From positions 26,001-90,000 of the forward strand of contig NC_092569.1 of NCBI RefSeq assembly GCF_037975245.1: a DNA stretch of 64,000 bases, written 5' to 3'. Positions 1-10,320 of this stretch are shown one piece after another. The stretch's first letter is position 1. Each line of letters starts with the position of its first letter. The notes beneath the pieces were generated by a model. It was not told the DNA's origin and did no database searches. It saw only the letters and a program-made list of their open reading frames with translations. This DNA comes from Apostichopus japonicus (taxonomy: Eukaryota; Echinodermata; Holothuroidea; Aspidochirotida; Stichopodidae). The position numbers and the translations under genes were made by a program.

Positions 1-3000
1 CGAAATTCAAAGTATTTATCCTCTATACAACCAGTCTCAGTTGATGTAGTAAACCTAAAGTTGGGTAATGGTCAGTTTATTCATGCGTATAGCACGATAA
101 CATTTCAGGTCAAAATTCAAGGTCATGAATTTCAGCTTTCTGCTTTAATTGCTGCAAACCTGACAGGTATTGACTTAATATTAGGTAGTCAAACTCTGAA
201 GGAATTGAATGGTTCTTTGGACTTTACCACAAACTGTTTTAGAATAAAACAAGCCAAAGTCTTCCTTAGGCCAGTGCAGAGATTTGTTATTTACCCAGGT
301 CAGCAAAGATACATTACTGTACAGGGACGTCTTCCATTATATGCACGAAATGCAGATGTGGTTATTAAACCGTTTCCTCTAATATCTCGTATGTGTCCTT
401 CACGAATGTTAGTGAAAATGCATAAAGGTAGAACAAAGATTCTACTAAGGAACATGGGTAATCAGAAATTTTGTCTGCATCCTTCTCGCACAGTGGCTCA
501 TTTAGATTTAGCAGATATCATTACGGTCACAGAAGACATACCTACTGATTCTCTAGATTTTCTAAATGTCATGAGAGACATCGAAAAACCGTCTCTTTTT
601 CGAACCAATTCTAACTCTAAAGAGAGTCGTGATGAAATTACACGATATAATTTACATCGTTATCCACATTTGACAGCCGATGATCCCCTGGTTTCCAAAT
701 CCGAACAGGAGATCATGAGAGAAAACATTAATTTGGAACAAAGTATTCTAAATGCTTCAGAAACAGAGAGCATATATGAATTTCTAGACTCACATAGAGA
801 TGCATTTTCTCTTTATGGTGAATTATCTCACTGTCCAAATTATGAGGCTGATATTACGCTTACTAATGATGAGCCATTTTACATACGTCCCTATAGACTT
901 TCAGATGAGGACAAAGTCATTGTCGCCAGTGAGCTAGACAAATTAGTGCGATTAGGAATCTTAGCGGTAGGACATCAGTCTTATACTTCACCGGTTTTCC
1001 TCATTCCAAAGAAGGGAACAAAAGACAAAAGGGTTGTCACAGATTTTCGCTACTTGAACAGTAGAATAAAACGTCTCAATCACCCATTTCCATTGCTGAA
1101 TGAGACTATCCGTACCATAGGGTACTCTGGAGCCAAAATTTTGGGTGTTCTTGATTTAAAGTCTGCATTCTTCTGTCTGCCACTTAGTGTTCATGCACAA
1201 CAATATACAGGTATTGCTTCATTTCATGGAGGAAAGCATTATTATTATAAACGCTTACCACAGGGATTGAATTTATCTCCAGCGATCTTTCAGTCGAAAA
1301 TTAATGATATTTTGGCAACGATCCCAAATTCAAATAAGTTCTGTATTGCTCATCATGACGATATTATTGTGTACAGTGCAGACAAACGATCTCACAAACA
1401 ACACCTAAAGGCAATTTTTAAGGTTTTAATGGACAACGGATTGAAAATCTCTCCGAAAAAGTGTAGCATTTTTCAAAATTCAGTCCGATATATGGGACAT
1501 TTGCTCTCAATAACCCCAGAAGGTGAGGCTTGTATCCAACCTTTGCATGACAGATGTGCAGCAATCAGGAACACACCGAAACCACACAATGTTAAGTCAG
1601 TAAGACGATTTGTAGGTGCAGTTAATTATGTGGCTTCGTTTTTCCCAAATATTCAAGCACTATTGAGACCATTACATCATTTGAGTCGTAAGAGAAAGGT
1701 ATTTAAATGGACAGAAGAACATCAGTGTGCATTTCAAAATATTAAAGAGTTGTTGTGTAATCCACCTATATTGCATATGCCACAGAAATATGGTCGTTTT
1801 GTATTATATAGCGACACATCACGAGTAGCAACAGGATCATACTTGACACAAAGAGTTAATGGCAAAGAGAATATTATTGCATATTACTCTAAGATATTAC
1901 CACCAGCATGTCAGAGGTATAGTGTAACTGAATTAGAAATGATGGGTCTATTTATTAATGTGACAGCATTCAAACATTTATTGCAAAATGTAGAATTTGA
2001 GGCATATGTTGATCACTCAGCCATTGTTGAATTGTTTAAGTCAAAACAAGAACCAGCAACTTCACGCTTACGTAAGCTTCTGTTCAAATTGTCAGAATAT
2101 ACATTTCAGGTGGGTTATAAGAAAGGCTCAGAATTGGTTTTGGCAGATTATTTGTCTAGAGCACCACAGGAATTTCACTCTGAAATAGATCAGGTTGCTC
2201 AAGAGGTCAGTTCTTATGAGGATTTTTCAGCTCTACCTAAGGAGACATTTAATCCAATCATGACAAGGTCAAAGGCAAGGTCAATGGGAGTCAAAGTTCC
2301 AGATTTATTTCCGAATAAAGTCACAAAGGAGTCCAAGCAGGATTCCCCAGCCAAAGAATCAACAAATAGAGTTGAAAGGACATCCGTTCCTAAGGCAACA
2401 CATTCTAATGATCATGTTACACAGAGACCACAATCTGAGTCACAAAAGACGACTACACCAGTTATTTCTACTGATAAGAGAGAAACATATATTCAAAGGC
2501 CTACTATTTCTATGCCGAGTGAAAATAGACATACATATAGTCCTGATGTATTAGTTGTGCCAAATTTTACAAGTGTTTCTCAACCTTCAGAGCCAAGATT
2601 AGTGGATCAGAGTAGACATAGAGTGCAAGAGGTAGTCAGAGAACCACCACCAGAATTATTTTCTCAGCCAAAGCCAGTCATAACAAACATTGATCATTTG
2701 GTTACAGGACACATTCCAAAACAAAAGGAATTGAATAAAGTCATGAAGGCAATTCAAGGAAAGCTGATCAAAAACTATGATCTGCCATTTGATGTAAAAG
2801 AGTTGCAAATTCAACAACAAACTTGTCCTTACTACAAACCAATTTATGATTTTCTTGCACACGACATTATTCCAAGAAATGTTAAGCATGCTAGAACTGT
2901 TCGTTCTCAAGCAGAGGATTATTTGTTATGTAATAGTTTGTTATTCAGGATATTTTTGCATGAGACTAATGATGCTAAGATGACTCTTCAGTTAGTCGTA

Positions 3001-4650
3001 CCTGAGACTATGGTAGAACAGATAATATCTCGATATCATGATGACTTGTTAAGTAATCATCAGGGTGTAATGCGTACATATTTGACCATTAGACAGCATT
3101 TCTATCTGCGCAATATGTTTCAACGCATCAGTAATTATATTCAGGCATGTCTCCGTTGTCAAGAATTCCGTAAGAAACCGGACAAATTGAGACAATATCA
3201 TGCTCGCATTCCTGATTCTTATCGTCCTTTTGACAGACTTAGTCTGGATTTCAAGACTATGCCCACAACGGCTACAGGATTTAAACATTTGATGGTTGTT
3301 TGTGATGAGATCACTAGATTTGTTGTATGTGTTTCTCTTAAGACTCTTGATGCTGAAACAATATGTGAAGCATTATTGCAGAGGGTAATCACAACCTTTG
3401 GTCCACCGTCTTGTATTGTAAGTGATGCGGCAGCTTCTCTTACAGGAAAATTAGTGGAGCTCTTAAGTAAAGCTTTGGGCATTGAACAAAAGTTCATCAG
3501 TGTAAACAATCATGGAAGCTTACAGGTTGAAAGACACATTCAGACTCTTTCAAATTTCCTCAAAGTTAACTTAAATCAGTTTGGTACGGATTGGGTACGA
3601 TTTGTCCCAACATCAGCCTATGCATATAACACATTTTCCTCTCCTCAGTTAGGTAGCTATAGCCCATTTGAACTTGCATTTGGACGTAAGCCACCAAATC
3701 TTACAAATTTATCATTCAATCCAATGGCAGGATTATCACAATCTCATGGAGAATATGCTGCATTGTTAAAGAAACGATTTGATCATTTGTCTAGGGTAAT
3801 GTTGGTCTTACAAAAGAAGCAACAAGATGCTCAAAATGTTAAGATAAGTGCAAAACTAGACAAAGGTGCAATTTATTCAACGGGTCAATTAGTGTATCTA
3901 TATAAGCCAACGTCTTCCTCCTTGACTGCGAACTCTCGCAAAATTGCTGCAGAATGGTGTGGACCACTAGTGATCCATCAAGTTTTGGATAGGACTCATT
4001 ATTTGTTGGCCACTCTCAAAGGAGAAATTCTTAGTGATGTATTCAATTATAACAGGCTTAAACCATGTTTTGTAAGAGCATCTTCTGAAACTAAGAATAT
4101 CACCAACATTCAGAAATTGCGGAATGTCTTGAAAACAAAGGGTTCATCAAGTGAAAAGCTTGCTCGAATGAGAAATGTTTTGAGTAGTAACACTTCTAAT
4201 GCAGAAAATGTTAATGTCATGCAAGATGCACATATTGAGTTTCATGATGAGTTTGGTAACATTTTGCCAGGGGTAACTTCAGATCATGTCATGTGTCTTA
4301 TGAGCACTAAGCCAATGAATGTTGCATCATTTCTAGAGAATAGAGCACATAATGAAGGATTAGCACTTCCATATCCTTCCATGAAAGATAGCATATTAAG
4401 GCAAAAGAAAGCTTTTGCAAATGCTCCACAAGGAGACATGAAAGTCCAACGTGCTCGATACAAATTGGGTGAATTACAGGTTCTGGTCACCTATCAGACA
4501 CCATGTTTTCCATCAGGCTTTAAGAGTCATGATTTTTGGTGGAATGTAGGAAAATATTCCAACACAGGGGAAATAATGAATTTTCTCCATGAAAAAGGAT
4601 TGAACATTACAGGCAATCCAGGCAGGATGTTGCAAACATTATATGGTTAG
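1..4650 (+). CDS. pol: Ty3/Gypsy-type retrotransposon Pol polyprotein, 5' end outside window
   Basis: The frame is open from base 1, so the true start and the protease active-site motif lie upstream. Residue numbers here count from base 61. The first residues resemble the C-terminal half of a retropepsin (LILGSQTLKEL). Reverse transcriptase follows at about 270-485, with VLDLKSAF, LPQGLNLSP and a catalytic HHDD box at residues 431-434 (bases 1351-1362). RNase H is at about 575-660 (SDTS, TELEM, YVDHS). A Ser/Pro/Lys-rich linker leads to an integrase with an HHCC zinc finger (HQG ... CLRC, about bases 3035-3170). The DDE acidic residues are in LSLDFK, VSDAAAS and QVERH, and a GPY/F-like module (CGPLVIHQV) lies near base 3960. 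About 180 further residues at the C terminus are unrecognised. No internal stops are present, so the element looks recent. The usual Tyr before the RT aspartates is replaced by His. No envelope gene was seen. Confidence 0.93.
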   Translation, partial: RNSKYLSSIQPVSVDVVNLKLGNGQFIHAYSTITFQVKIQGHEFQLSALIAANLTGIDLILGSQTLKELNGSLDFTTNCFRIKQAKVFLRPVQRFVIYPGQQRYITVQGRLPLYARNADVVIKPFPLISRMCPSRMLVKMHKGRTKILLRNMGNQKFCLHPSRTVAHLDLADIITVTEDIPTDSLDFLNVMRDIEKPSLFRTNSNSKESRDEITRYNLHRYPHLTADDPLVSKSEQEIMRENINLEQSILNASETESIYEFLDSHRDAFSLYGELSHCPNYEADITLTNDEPFYIRPYRLSDEDKVIVASELDKLVRLGILAVGHQSYTSPVFLIPKKGTKDKRVVTDFRYLNSRIKRLNHPFPLLNETIRTIGYSGAKILGVLDLKSAFFCLPLSVHAQQYTGIASFHGGKHYYYKRLPQGLNLSPAIFQSKINDILATIPNSNKFCIAHHDDIIVYSADKRSHKQHLKAIFKVLMDNGLKISPKKCSIFQNSVRYMGHLLSITPEGEACIQPLHDRCAAIRNTPKPHNVKSVRRFVGAVNYVASFFPNIQALLRPLHHLSRKRKVFKWTEEHQCAFQNIKELLCNPPILHMPQKYGRFVLYSDTSRVATGSYLTQRVNGKENIIAYYSKILPPACQRYSVTELEMMGLFINVTAFKHLLQNVEFEAYVDHSAIVELFKSKQEPATSRLRKLLFKLSEYTFQVGYKKGSELVLADYLSRAPQEFHSEIDQVAQEVSSYEDFSALPKETFNPIMTRSKARSMGVKVPDLFPNKVTKESKQDSPAKESTNRVERTSVPKATHSNDHVTQRPQSESQKTTTPVISTDKRETYIQRPTISMPSENRHTYSPDVLVVPNFTSVSQPSEPRLVDQSRHRVQEVVREPPPELFSQPKPVITNIDHLVTGHIPKQKELNKVMKAIQGKLIKNYDLPFDVKELQIQQQTCPYYKPIYDFLAHDIIPRNVKHARTVRSQAEDYLLCNSLLFRIFLHETNDAKMTLQLVVPETMVEQIISRYHDDLLSNHQGVMRTYLTIRQHFYLRNMFQRISNYIQACLRCQEFRKKPDKLRQYHARIPDSYRPFDRLSLDFKTMPTTATGFKHLMVVCDEITRFVVCVSLKTLDAETICEALLQRVITTFGPPSCIVSDAAASLTGKLVELLSKALGIEQKFISVNNHGSLQVERHIQTLSNFLKVNLNQFGTDWVRFVPTSAYAYNTFSSPQLGSYSPFELAFGRKPPNLTNLSFNPMAGLSQSHGEYAALLKKRFDHLSRVMLVLQKKQQDAQNVKISAKLDKGAIYSTGQLVYLYKPTSSSLTANSRKIAAEWCGPLVIHQVLDRTHYLLATLKGEILSDVFNYNRLKPCFVRASSETKNITNIQKLRNVLKTKGSSSEKLARMRNVLSSNTSNAENVNVMQDAHIEFHDEFGNILPGVTSDHVMCLMSTKPMNVASFLENRAHNEGLALPYPSMKDSILRQKKAFANAPQGDMKVQRARYKLGELQVLVTYQTPCFPSGFKSHDFWWNVGKYSNTGEIMNFLHEKGLNITGNPGRMLQTLYG

Positions 4651-5890
4651 AATGTATAACTGCATATTACTTTACGTTCAGATGAACAGGTGTTTTACCC
4701 ACAATTGTATGAAGGGAATGCGTTATGGCAATTACCTGCATACCTATTAAGTGGAAGTCGTACTGTATGGTGTAACAATATAAGCTTTATTGTTAAAAAC
4801 ATCACCAAGTGACCTAGTTTCATCTTTTATAACAAATGTGTAATGAGTATACCTTATTTCTCCTTATGAATTCGTTCAAACGTTTACCCGGCAATTAGAA
4901 CATATCCGGAATATTAGCAACATGGGTTTTCATATATTGAGAAATATTTTAAGGATATTTACATTGCATCATTTATGTTATATTAAAGGCTATTTAGAGA
5001 CAGCATTGGTGATATGCAACTTTTGCTTACAGCAACAGTTATCGAAGCAAATAAAAGTATAGATCTTTTGAGGAAGTTATGTATATATTTTCTTTTCCTC
5101 AAATATTCATGCAAAAGTTTAATTTCTTCATGAAGCAAAAAGTTGAAAGACAAGATGTTCAGTATTATGTTTATTTGAAGAAAGATTTGTTGATGTCATA
5201 GTCTATGGAGTCTCTTTTATGGTATCGAATATCTAGTACTTTGGTACTTTACTAGATCATTTCGGAGTGCATACCTAGGGTCACCATGCTATCGAGTCAC
5301 ATTTTGTTGATTTTCTTGAAGTGGATGTATATGATTCACAAGGTTTCAAAGCAGTTTTGAAACTAAGCCTTCACTAAAGACGAGGTTTTGTAAATGAGTT
5401 TGTAATATTTTAAGGTTCTTTTTTTTGTGTACGAATTTTGCATGGAACGCTAAGGTGTTCTGTTCAGTTAAAAGATAACTAAGTCTAGTATTCTCTGATC
5501 TCTCCCCAATCACGGCATGATTTCACTTTTGATATAAATGTATTATTGATGTATGAAATGCATAAATGTATTTTGTAAGAGATACTGCATATTTTGCTGT
5601 GTCATGTAACTTTAAGATATCTTAATGATATTTTTTTTTAGATTACATCATATGATGTCATCAATTTTGAAGAGGTACACAAAAATTTCATGGAGATAGT
5701 GTCAATGTATATACCATATGATCATTTTTAATAATTCGTAACCAAGATGTTAACCTTTGAGATATATGATGACCATTTATTGAAGTCAATGAATGTTAGT
5801 GAATGTGCTTACAGTACTCTACCGTTTTGAGATAATGATAAGTTAAAGCAGTATGATGTTAAAATTTTGGAGTATCCAAAAATTTTAAAA
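4651..5890 (+). other. Non-coding tail of the LTR element between pol and polypurine tract
   Basis: This AT-rich stretch of about 1.2 kb follows the pol stop codon and precedes the polypurine tract. I found no open frame resembling an envelope or a third ORF. It is either a long 3' untranslated region or a decayed additional gene of the element. Confidence 0.5.
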
Positions 5891-5902
5891 GATTGAGGGG
5901 GA
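5891..5902 (+). other. Polypurine tract of the LTR retrotransposon
   Basis: GATTGAGGGGGA sits immediately before the TG that begins the LTR. A purine run in this position is the usual plus-strand DNA primer site of LTR elements. Confidence 0.7.
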
Positions 5903-6635
5903 TGTTATGAAATAGTGATACCATCTCTTTGATGTTACCGAAACACTCCATCGAGACACCTTACGGGCCTCTTATGTATTTATCTAGGTCATGGATTCAG
6001 TTTTCCCACGAGCAGTTTTTTAACTATCTTATTGAATCTTGGTACAGGGCCTTTTCCCAAAATAGATTCCATTATGTCTGTGGAACATTCGAGAAGGTTC
6101 TCTCACGTGGTATGGAAGTTTCCATAGAAAGGGGATGGACTTCCAAACTCCCAACCAATCAGGGCAGATCAGTGCCAGTGCACTTATTTTTATATCATTA
6201 AGTTAATACAGGATGGTCAGGTTATTGGCTGTCTACTGATTATGCGCAGTGAGATTTTTATGGAAGTAAGGTATAAAAGAAAAAGGAGGTCAGAAATTTA
6301 TCACTCTGTCAGCAAATTTATGACTTGATCAGAAAATTTATCACTCCGCCGAAGGTTCATCACTCCTAATTGTTTAATTGACGGAGTCAAGTCAAGTCAA
6401 ATCATTGTAATTTAGTTTTATTTGTAAAGAGAATCGACAGAGAAGAAATTATACCGAATCATTAAATCAAATCCTATCTCGTCAAATTGTTTTTTGTGTG
6501 AAGTCATTGTTTTCTTCCGTTCGAGACATCTCCTGAAGAAGCATAAAAACGGCATCAAGATATCCCAGTACCTTTCTATCGCGAGTCCCGATATAGTTTT
6601 ACTATCGGAGGAAGCGGGCTCGTCACAATATTACA
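5903..6635 (+). mobile_element. 3' LTR of the Ty3/Gypsy-type element
   Basis: The LTR begins TGTTATGAAA directly after the polypurine tract. It most plausibly ends ...ATATTACA at 6635, giving the TG...CA termini expected of an LTR and a length of about 733 bp. A TATA-like GTATAAAAG lies at 6271-6279. It is followed by three or four imperfect repeats of a short AAATTTATCACTC motif. The 5' LTR is outside the window, so the right boundary is inferred from the CA end and the abrupt switch to telomeric repeats, not from comparing two LTRs. Confidence 0.7.
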
Positions 6636-6753
6636 CTAACCCTAACCCTAACCCTAACCCTAACCCTAACCCTAACCCTAACCCTAACCCTAACCCTAAC
6701 CCTAACCCTAACCCTAACCCTAACCCTAACCCTAACCCTAACCCTAACCCTAA
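6636..6753 (+). repeat. Interstitial telomeric repeat (CCCTAA)n
   Basis: About 19.7 perfect copies of the hexamer CTAACC, the C-rich strand of the TTAGGG telomere repeat, run without interruption. The tract starts at the first base after the LTR and ends in ordinary AT-rich sequence, so it is interstitial in this assembly. Confidence 0.97.
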
Positions 6754-7304
6754 GTAAAACAAATATGTATATGTCATTTTAAATCGACATATACCGGTTT
6801 CAATGGATGATATGTCTAATTAAATCGGTATATGTCGATTTAAACTCGTAAAAGTCGAATTAAATAGGTATATGTCAATCTCCCACGATTTGAGACTGAT
6901 GGCCCGCCATAAGGCACTAGGCTAGGCTTCATCGACTAAGACAGTACCTGGTCGGCATGATTTGGTTATAAAGTTCAGGATTTCCGGTTCAATTCAGATT
7001 TAGGCTTGGCTTACTACTATTCTGGATGTTCAAGTTGTTTAAGAAATAGAGGGTTAGAGAATTTCATAAAACATACAGCAAATCGTTTACAAAGTAATCG
7101 TAGCATAAAATATTGTCAGCTCTTATGAGTGACCTTTTCAATGTTTCTTTGATAGCTGGTCACACACAATCTTTCTCCCCAGAAATGGAGTACCCATGTA
7201 TATCCATGTATATATCCATTGATGTTTTTACCCTGACAGGTAATTCCTCCATGGTCTGTCGGGGTAATACCTCCTATAGACTTCATTCTGGTTACATCAT
7301 GCAG
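6754..7304. other. Unassigned intergenic sequence
   Basis: Bases 6770-6890 contain several direct and inverted copies of a motif like TATATGTCGATTTAA and its complement, immediately beside the telomeric tract. No gene is supported in the rest. Confidence 0.4.
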
Positions 7305-7308
7305 GTAT

Positions 7309-8298
7309 TGTTACGCCCTGGGTTGTTCGGGATGCGTGTACCCCGTATTTCGAATACGCCCACGGCTACTAAGAATATGTTTCCCCGAGTGTTGAATAAT
7401 TTACCATGCGATTTGTTGCCCATTCACTCACCATTCCATTTACTTTTGTTTTGTTATGCAGGCCTCTCTCGCTCTTCCCGTCGTCTGCCATCACCAGCAT
7501 TACAGGCATTCTCTCTTTTGTCTCACAAGTTGTTCTGTTTAGCGTTTATCTATTTTACTATCACTTGCTCTCTATACCTTGTTTAATTCAGACGGTGTTG
7601 CTTCTTATGTAGTTTGTGTTTTGGAACACTTTATTTATTTCGTTGAGGTTCGGACAGAGAACTGGAGACCAGCGGTGAGCAGCACGGCTATTACAGTATA
7701 GTATTATTTTAAAGGCAAGGTTGTGTTACTTATTTTATAGAGCGGGCCCGGGAGTGAGGGCTGACTACGGGCGCCATTTCCTATTGTATAGTATAACTAA
7801 TAACTTCCAGTCCTGGTTGGCTTCGTTGCATGTTATAGACCCCGGTGGTAGGGTCAAATTAGGGCTCCCCGGAGGTATTGCAGAAGTTAATCTGGGCGGG
7901 ACCACATTGAACAGTACTTGTTCAGTCTGCCGTTGGCGCCCAGTGTCGGGTATTCACTCTGAGACTCGTAATTCTTAAGAGCCGTGCTGCCCACGCCCTG
8001 GTACGTAGTTTACTTTTTATTTATTTAAATTGAATCTCTGCCCGTTGTTTGCTTTTATTTGTGTACGGCAGAAAACAATGCCTTATTTTTGTTAAGTATA
8101 TGTTTAAAGTTAAGTAATTAAATTGTTGATTGAGACCTACTTCTATAAACTATATTCTTCTCTATTTTAGTGTGTGTATTGGTTCCAGCCCTGCTAGCAT
8201 TAGTCTTCGCCTCCGCTTTCCCCCTGCCCTGACATCAGGTGGCCTCCAGCTGCCTGATTACCCACGCTACCGCGCGGCCGGGGTACAGGGGCGTTACA
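7309..8298 (+). mobile_element. Putative solo LTR, 990 bp
   Basis: The segment begins TGTTACGCCCTGG and ends GGGGCGTTACA, so its termini form an imperfect inverted repeat with the TG...CA ends of an LTR. It is flanked by the direct repeat GTAT at 7305-7308 and 8299-8302, consistent with a 4-bp target-site duplication. It is more GC-rich than its surroundings. No gag or pol sequence lies next to it, which suggests LTR-LTR recombination. Orientation is arbitrary. A non-autonomous DNA transposon is a less likely alternative. Confidence 0.65.
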
Positions 8299-8527
8299 GT
8301 ATTAAATTCCAGTACACTTCATCAATTTGTGTTAGTTTACCTCCTACTGAAGTTAGAACTAAATTACCAGGGATTAAAAATTGTTTACAAAATGCTGATT
8401 TCTTAATGTATGTCCCGTTGAGATACTTTTCTTGACTCAGAGGCAAAATGTTTATCGATTCTTTCATACAGAATCTCATATAATCTTTGATACTGCAATC
8501 TGTTTGTTCTCTTATATCCTCCTGTAG

Positions 8528-8662
8528 GCAAGTAATATGGAGAATAGATGTGCAATACAGTGTCAGTTGTGGGAAGTGTGTCCTCTACCTTCGGACCATG
8601 TAGCCAGGCAACACCAGGACAAAGGCATAAAAATGGCGGCTTTTGTACCAGTCAAGACAAAT
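8528..8662 (+). CDS. Candidate internal exon of an unrecognised gene (exon A)
   Basis: A 45-codon open frame lies between a good acceptor (TCCTCCTGTAG) and a consensus donor (AAT|GTAAGT). The other two frames contain stops. The peptide is Cys/His-containing (CAIQCQLWEVCPLPSDH, then VARQHQDKGIKMAAF). It ends on a codon boundary, and two further candidate exons at 12539 and 13328 are in the same phase. I do not recognise the family. The Cys and His spacing hints at zinc binding, but that is only a suggestion. Confidence 0.35.
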
Positions 8663-8772
8663 GTAAGTAGCAAATTCTTGCTTAAAGTGTAATATATTCA
8701 AACAAAGTGCTAGAAATAAAGTTCTAATATCAGGTCAAGTAAAATTAATGCAGTAAGTGGCTAGAACATGTT

Positions 8773-9002
8773 TTAAAACAGACAAGCAAAGGAAGGAGCC
8801 ATCCTGGTACCCATGGCAGTCCCGTGTCTTTGAAGGTAATGCTTGTCCATGAACGTGAAGTTGTTTTTGGTGAGAACCTGTTGCATGAGAACTTTAGTGT
8901 CAGAGATGGGTGGACAAGGGTGGACCTTCTTAGACAGGGATGCACACGTGGCTGTGATACCTTCAGCATGAGGGATGTTAGTGTACAGAGAAGTGACTTG
9001 GC
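8773..9002 (-). pseudogene. Penelope-like element reverse-transcriptase fragment
   Basis: Read on the minus strand, the frame gives QVTSLYTNIPHAEGI, then DTKVLMQQVLTKNNFTF, then YLQRHGTAMGTRMAPSFACLF. This is the signature order of Penelope-like reverse transcriptases: the TSLYTNIP catalytic block followed by the QxxGTAMGTxxAP block. Only about 75 residues remain. Both ends are lost, including the YADD-containing part, so this is a relic. Confidence 0.8.
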
Positions 9003-9012
9003 TTGGTATAGT

Positions 9013-10320
9013 ACACATAGGCAGAGGAGCCAAATTTGATTTGAGGGGGGGGGGGGTGGGGGGCTGTAACGACTTACCCATAAAATATAACCAAAATTGT
9101 TCGCACGCTCCGCGCTCGTTCAACATGTTAATGTACATATCATATAACCATGCATCGGTTGTTTGCATAATGATAATAATAATATAAGTTTAACCATTGA
9201 AAAACACACTGGTGAATTACCCAATAGCTAGGTACTGGTGCACTTCAAATCACCAGGCATGTCATTCACCGACATCCTCTCAAACAGTTGCTTTTTTCTT
9301 TCAGTAGGTCCACAATTATCAGCATATTGCACGAATTTTCATACAAATATTTGGTTGGGGGCTGCAACCACCCCTGCCCTACCCCATCCTCCTACGCCTA
9401 TGGTAGCACAGGCAATAACAATACTATTTGGGTGTCATATTATTTCCTAGAAGTACTTTTGTTAAATTTTGAAAGGAAATATTTCAGCAAAATGTCACAT
9501 TTTTGTACCCATACAATATTGAATCACCCAGTAAGTTTCTCAGTTACAAGCCATAATTAATTTATTTGTAACCTTACAGAGGGATAATCCTACACTGTTT
9601 TTTCTCGGATTTGGATGGAGGGTTAGGTAAAGAATTTAAGTGATGAGACACTGGAAGTAAAACATGCAAAGATATAAATAGATGGAAGTATGTTGAGATA
9701 AAGTATCAGACTAAATGAATTGAGACTTGAATATATGGCATATTGCAGTGATTTGGTCTTGGATAGTACCGTTTGCAGCATATCAATTGAGTTTGCTGCC
9801 ATCTTAAGGTTTCTAAATGAGTACCCCTTTAAATATTGATACCGTACAACATGGCCGAGCACAAATCAAATGCATCAGTTTTACTACATTGCTTTGGTTA
9901 AACATTTTTTTAAAGTTCAAATTCATCTGGGAAGTACTTTAAAATGGGTGAACTGATGTGTTTCAAATAGACATAAAATAGCAATGCAAATTACCTAATG
10001 ACATTGAAATATTATAGAAAAGTAACTTGTCTTGGATGTGTCGCTTGTCTTAAAACTTACACATGGGGACCTAGGTAGACGTACAGATGGCTGGAGGAGT
10101 GAAGGATCTATTTTCAGATAGTTCCAGTCTGAGAAAGTGAGTATGGTTTATTATCCTCGGTCATAATTTTAACAATGAAAATGTCTCGGATATGTGTAGT
10201 CAGTCTGTCATTGTGCAAGCCAGGGATGAACCTTTTCATATAAGAAGCTGTAGAATGTTTGCATTTGACAATATTTCCCTGTTCATATTTAATTACCTAG
10301 CCAAAAAGCCTTTTGCCCAT
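9013..10320. other. Intergenic or intronic sequence with G-rich repeat remnants
   Basis: Bases 9045-9065 are a poly-G run followed by GGGGGCTGTAACGAC. Bases 9350-9415 carry a related GGGGGCTGCAACCACCCC stretch. The two look like copies of a dispersed repeat, but I cannot name it. No supported gene was found. A weak start-codon exon at 10087 is listed among rejected items. Confidence 0.35.

Noticed and set aside
5929-6201. 90-codon frame inside the LTR
   Set aside because: It lies wholly inside the 3' LTR, has no recognisable similarity and is short enough to be chance.
6494-6757. NPNPNP-repeat open frame
   Set aside because: Translation of the telomeric CTAACC repeat.
10087-10136. Possible start exon MAGGVKDLFSDSSSLR with a consensus donor AAA|GTGAGT
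   Set aside because: It is short, ends in phase 2 and matches neither candidate exon downstream. Supported only by one donor.
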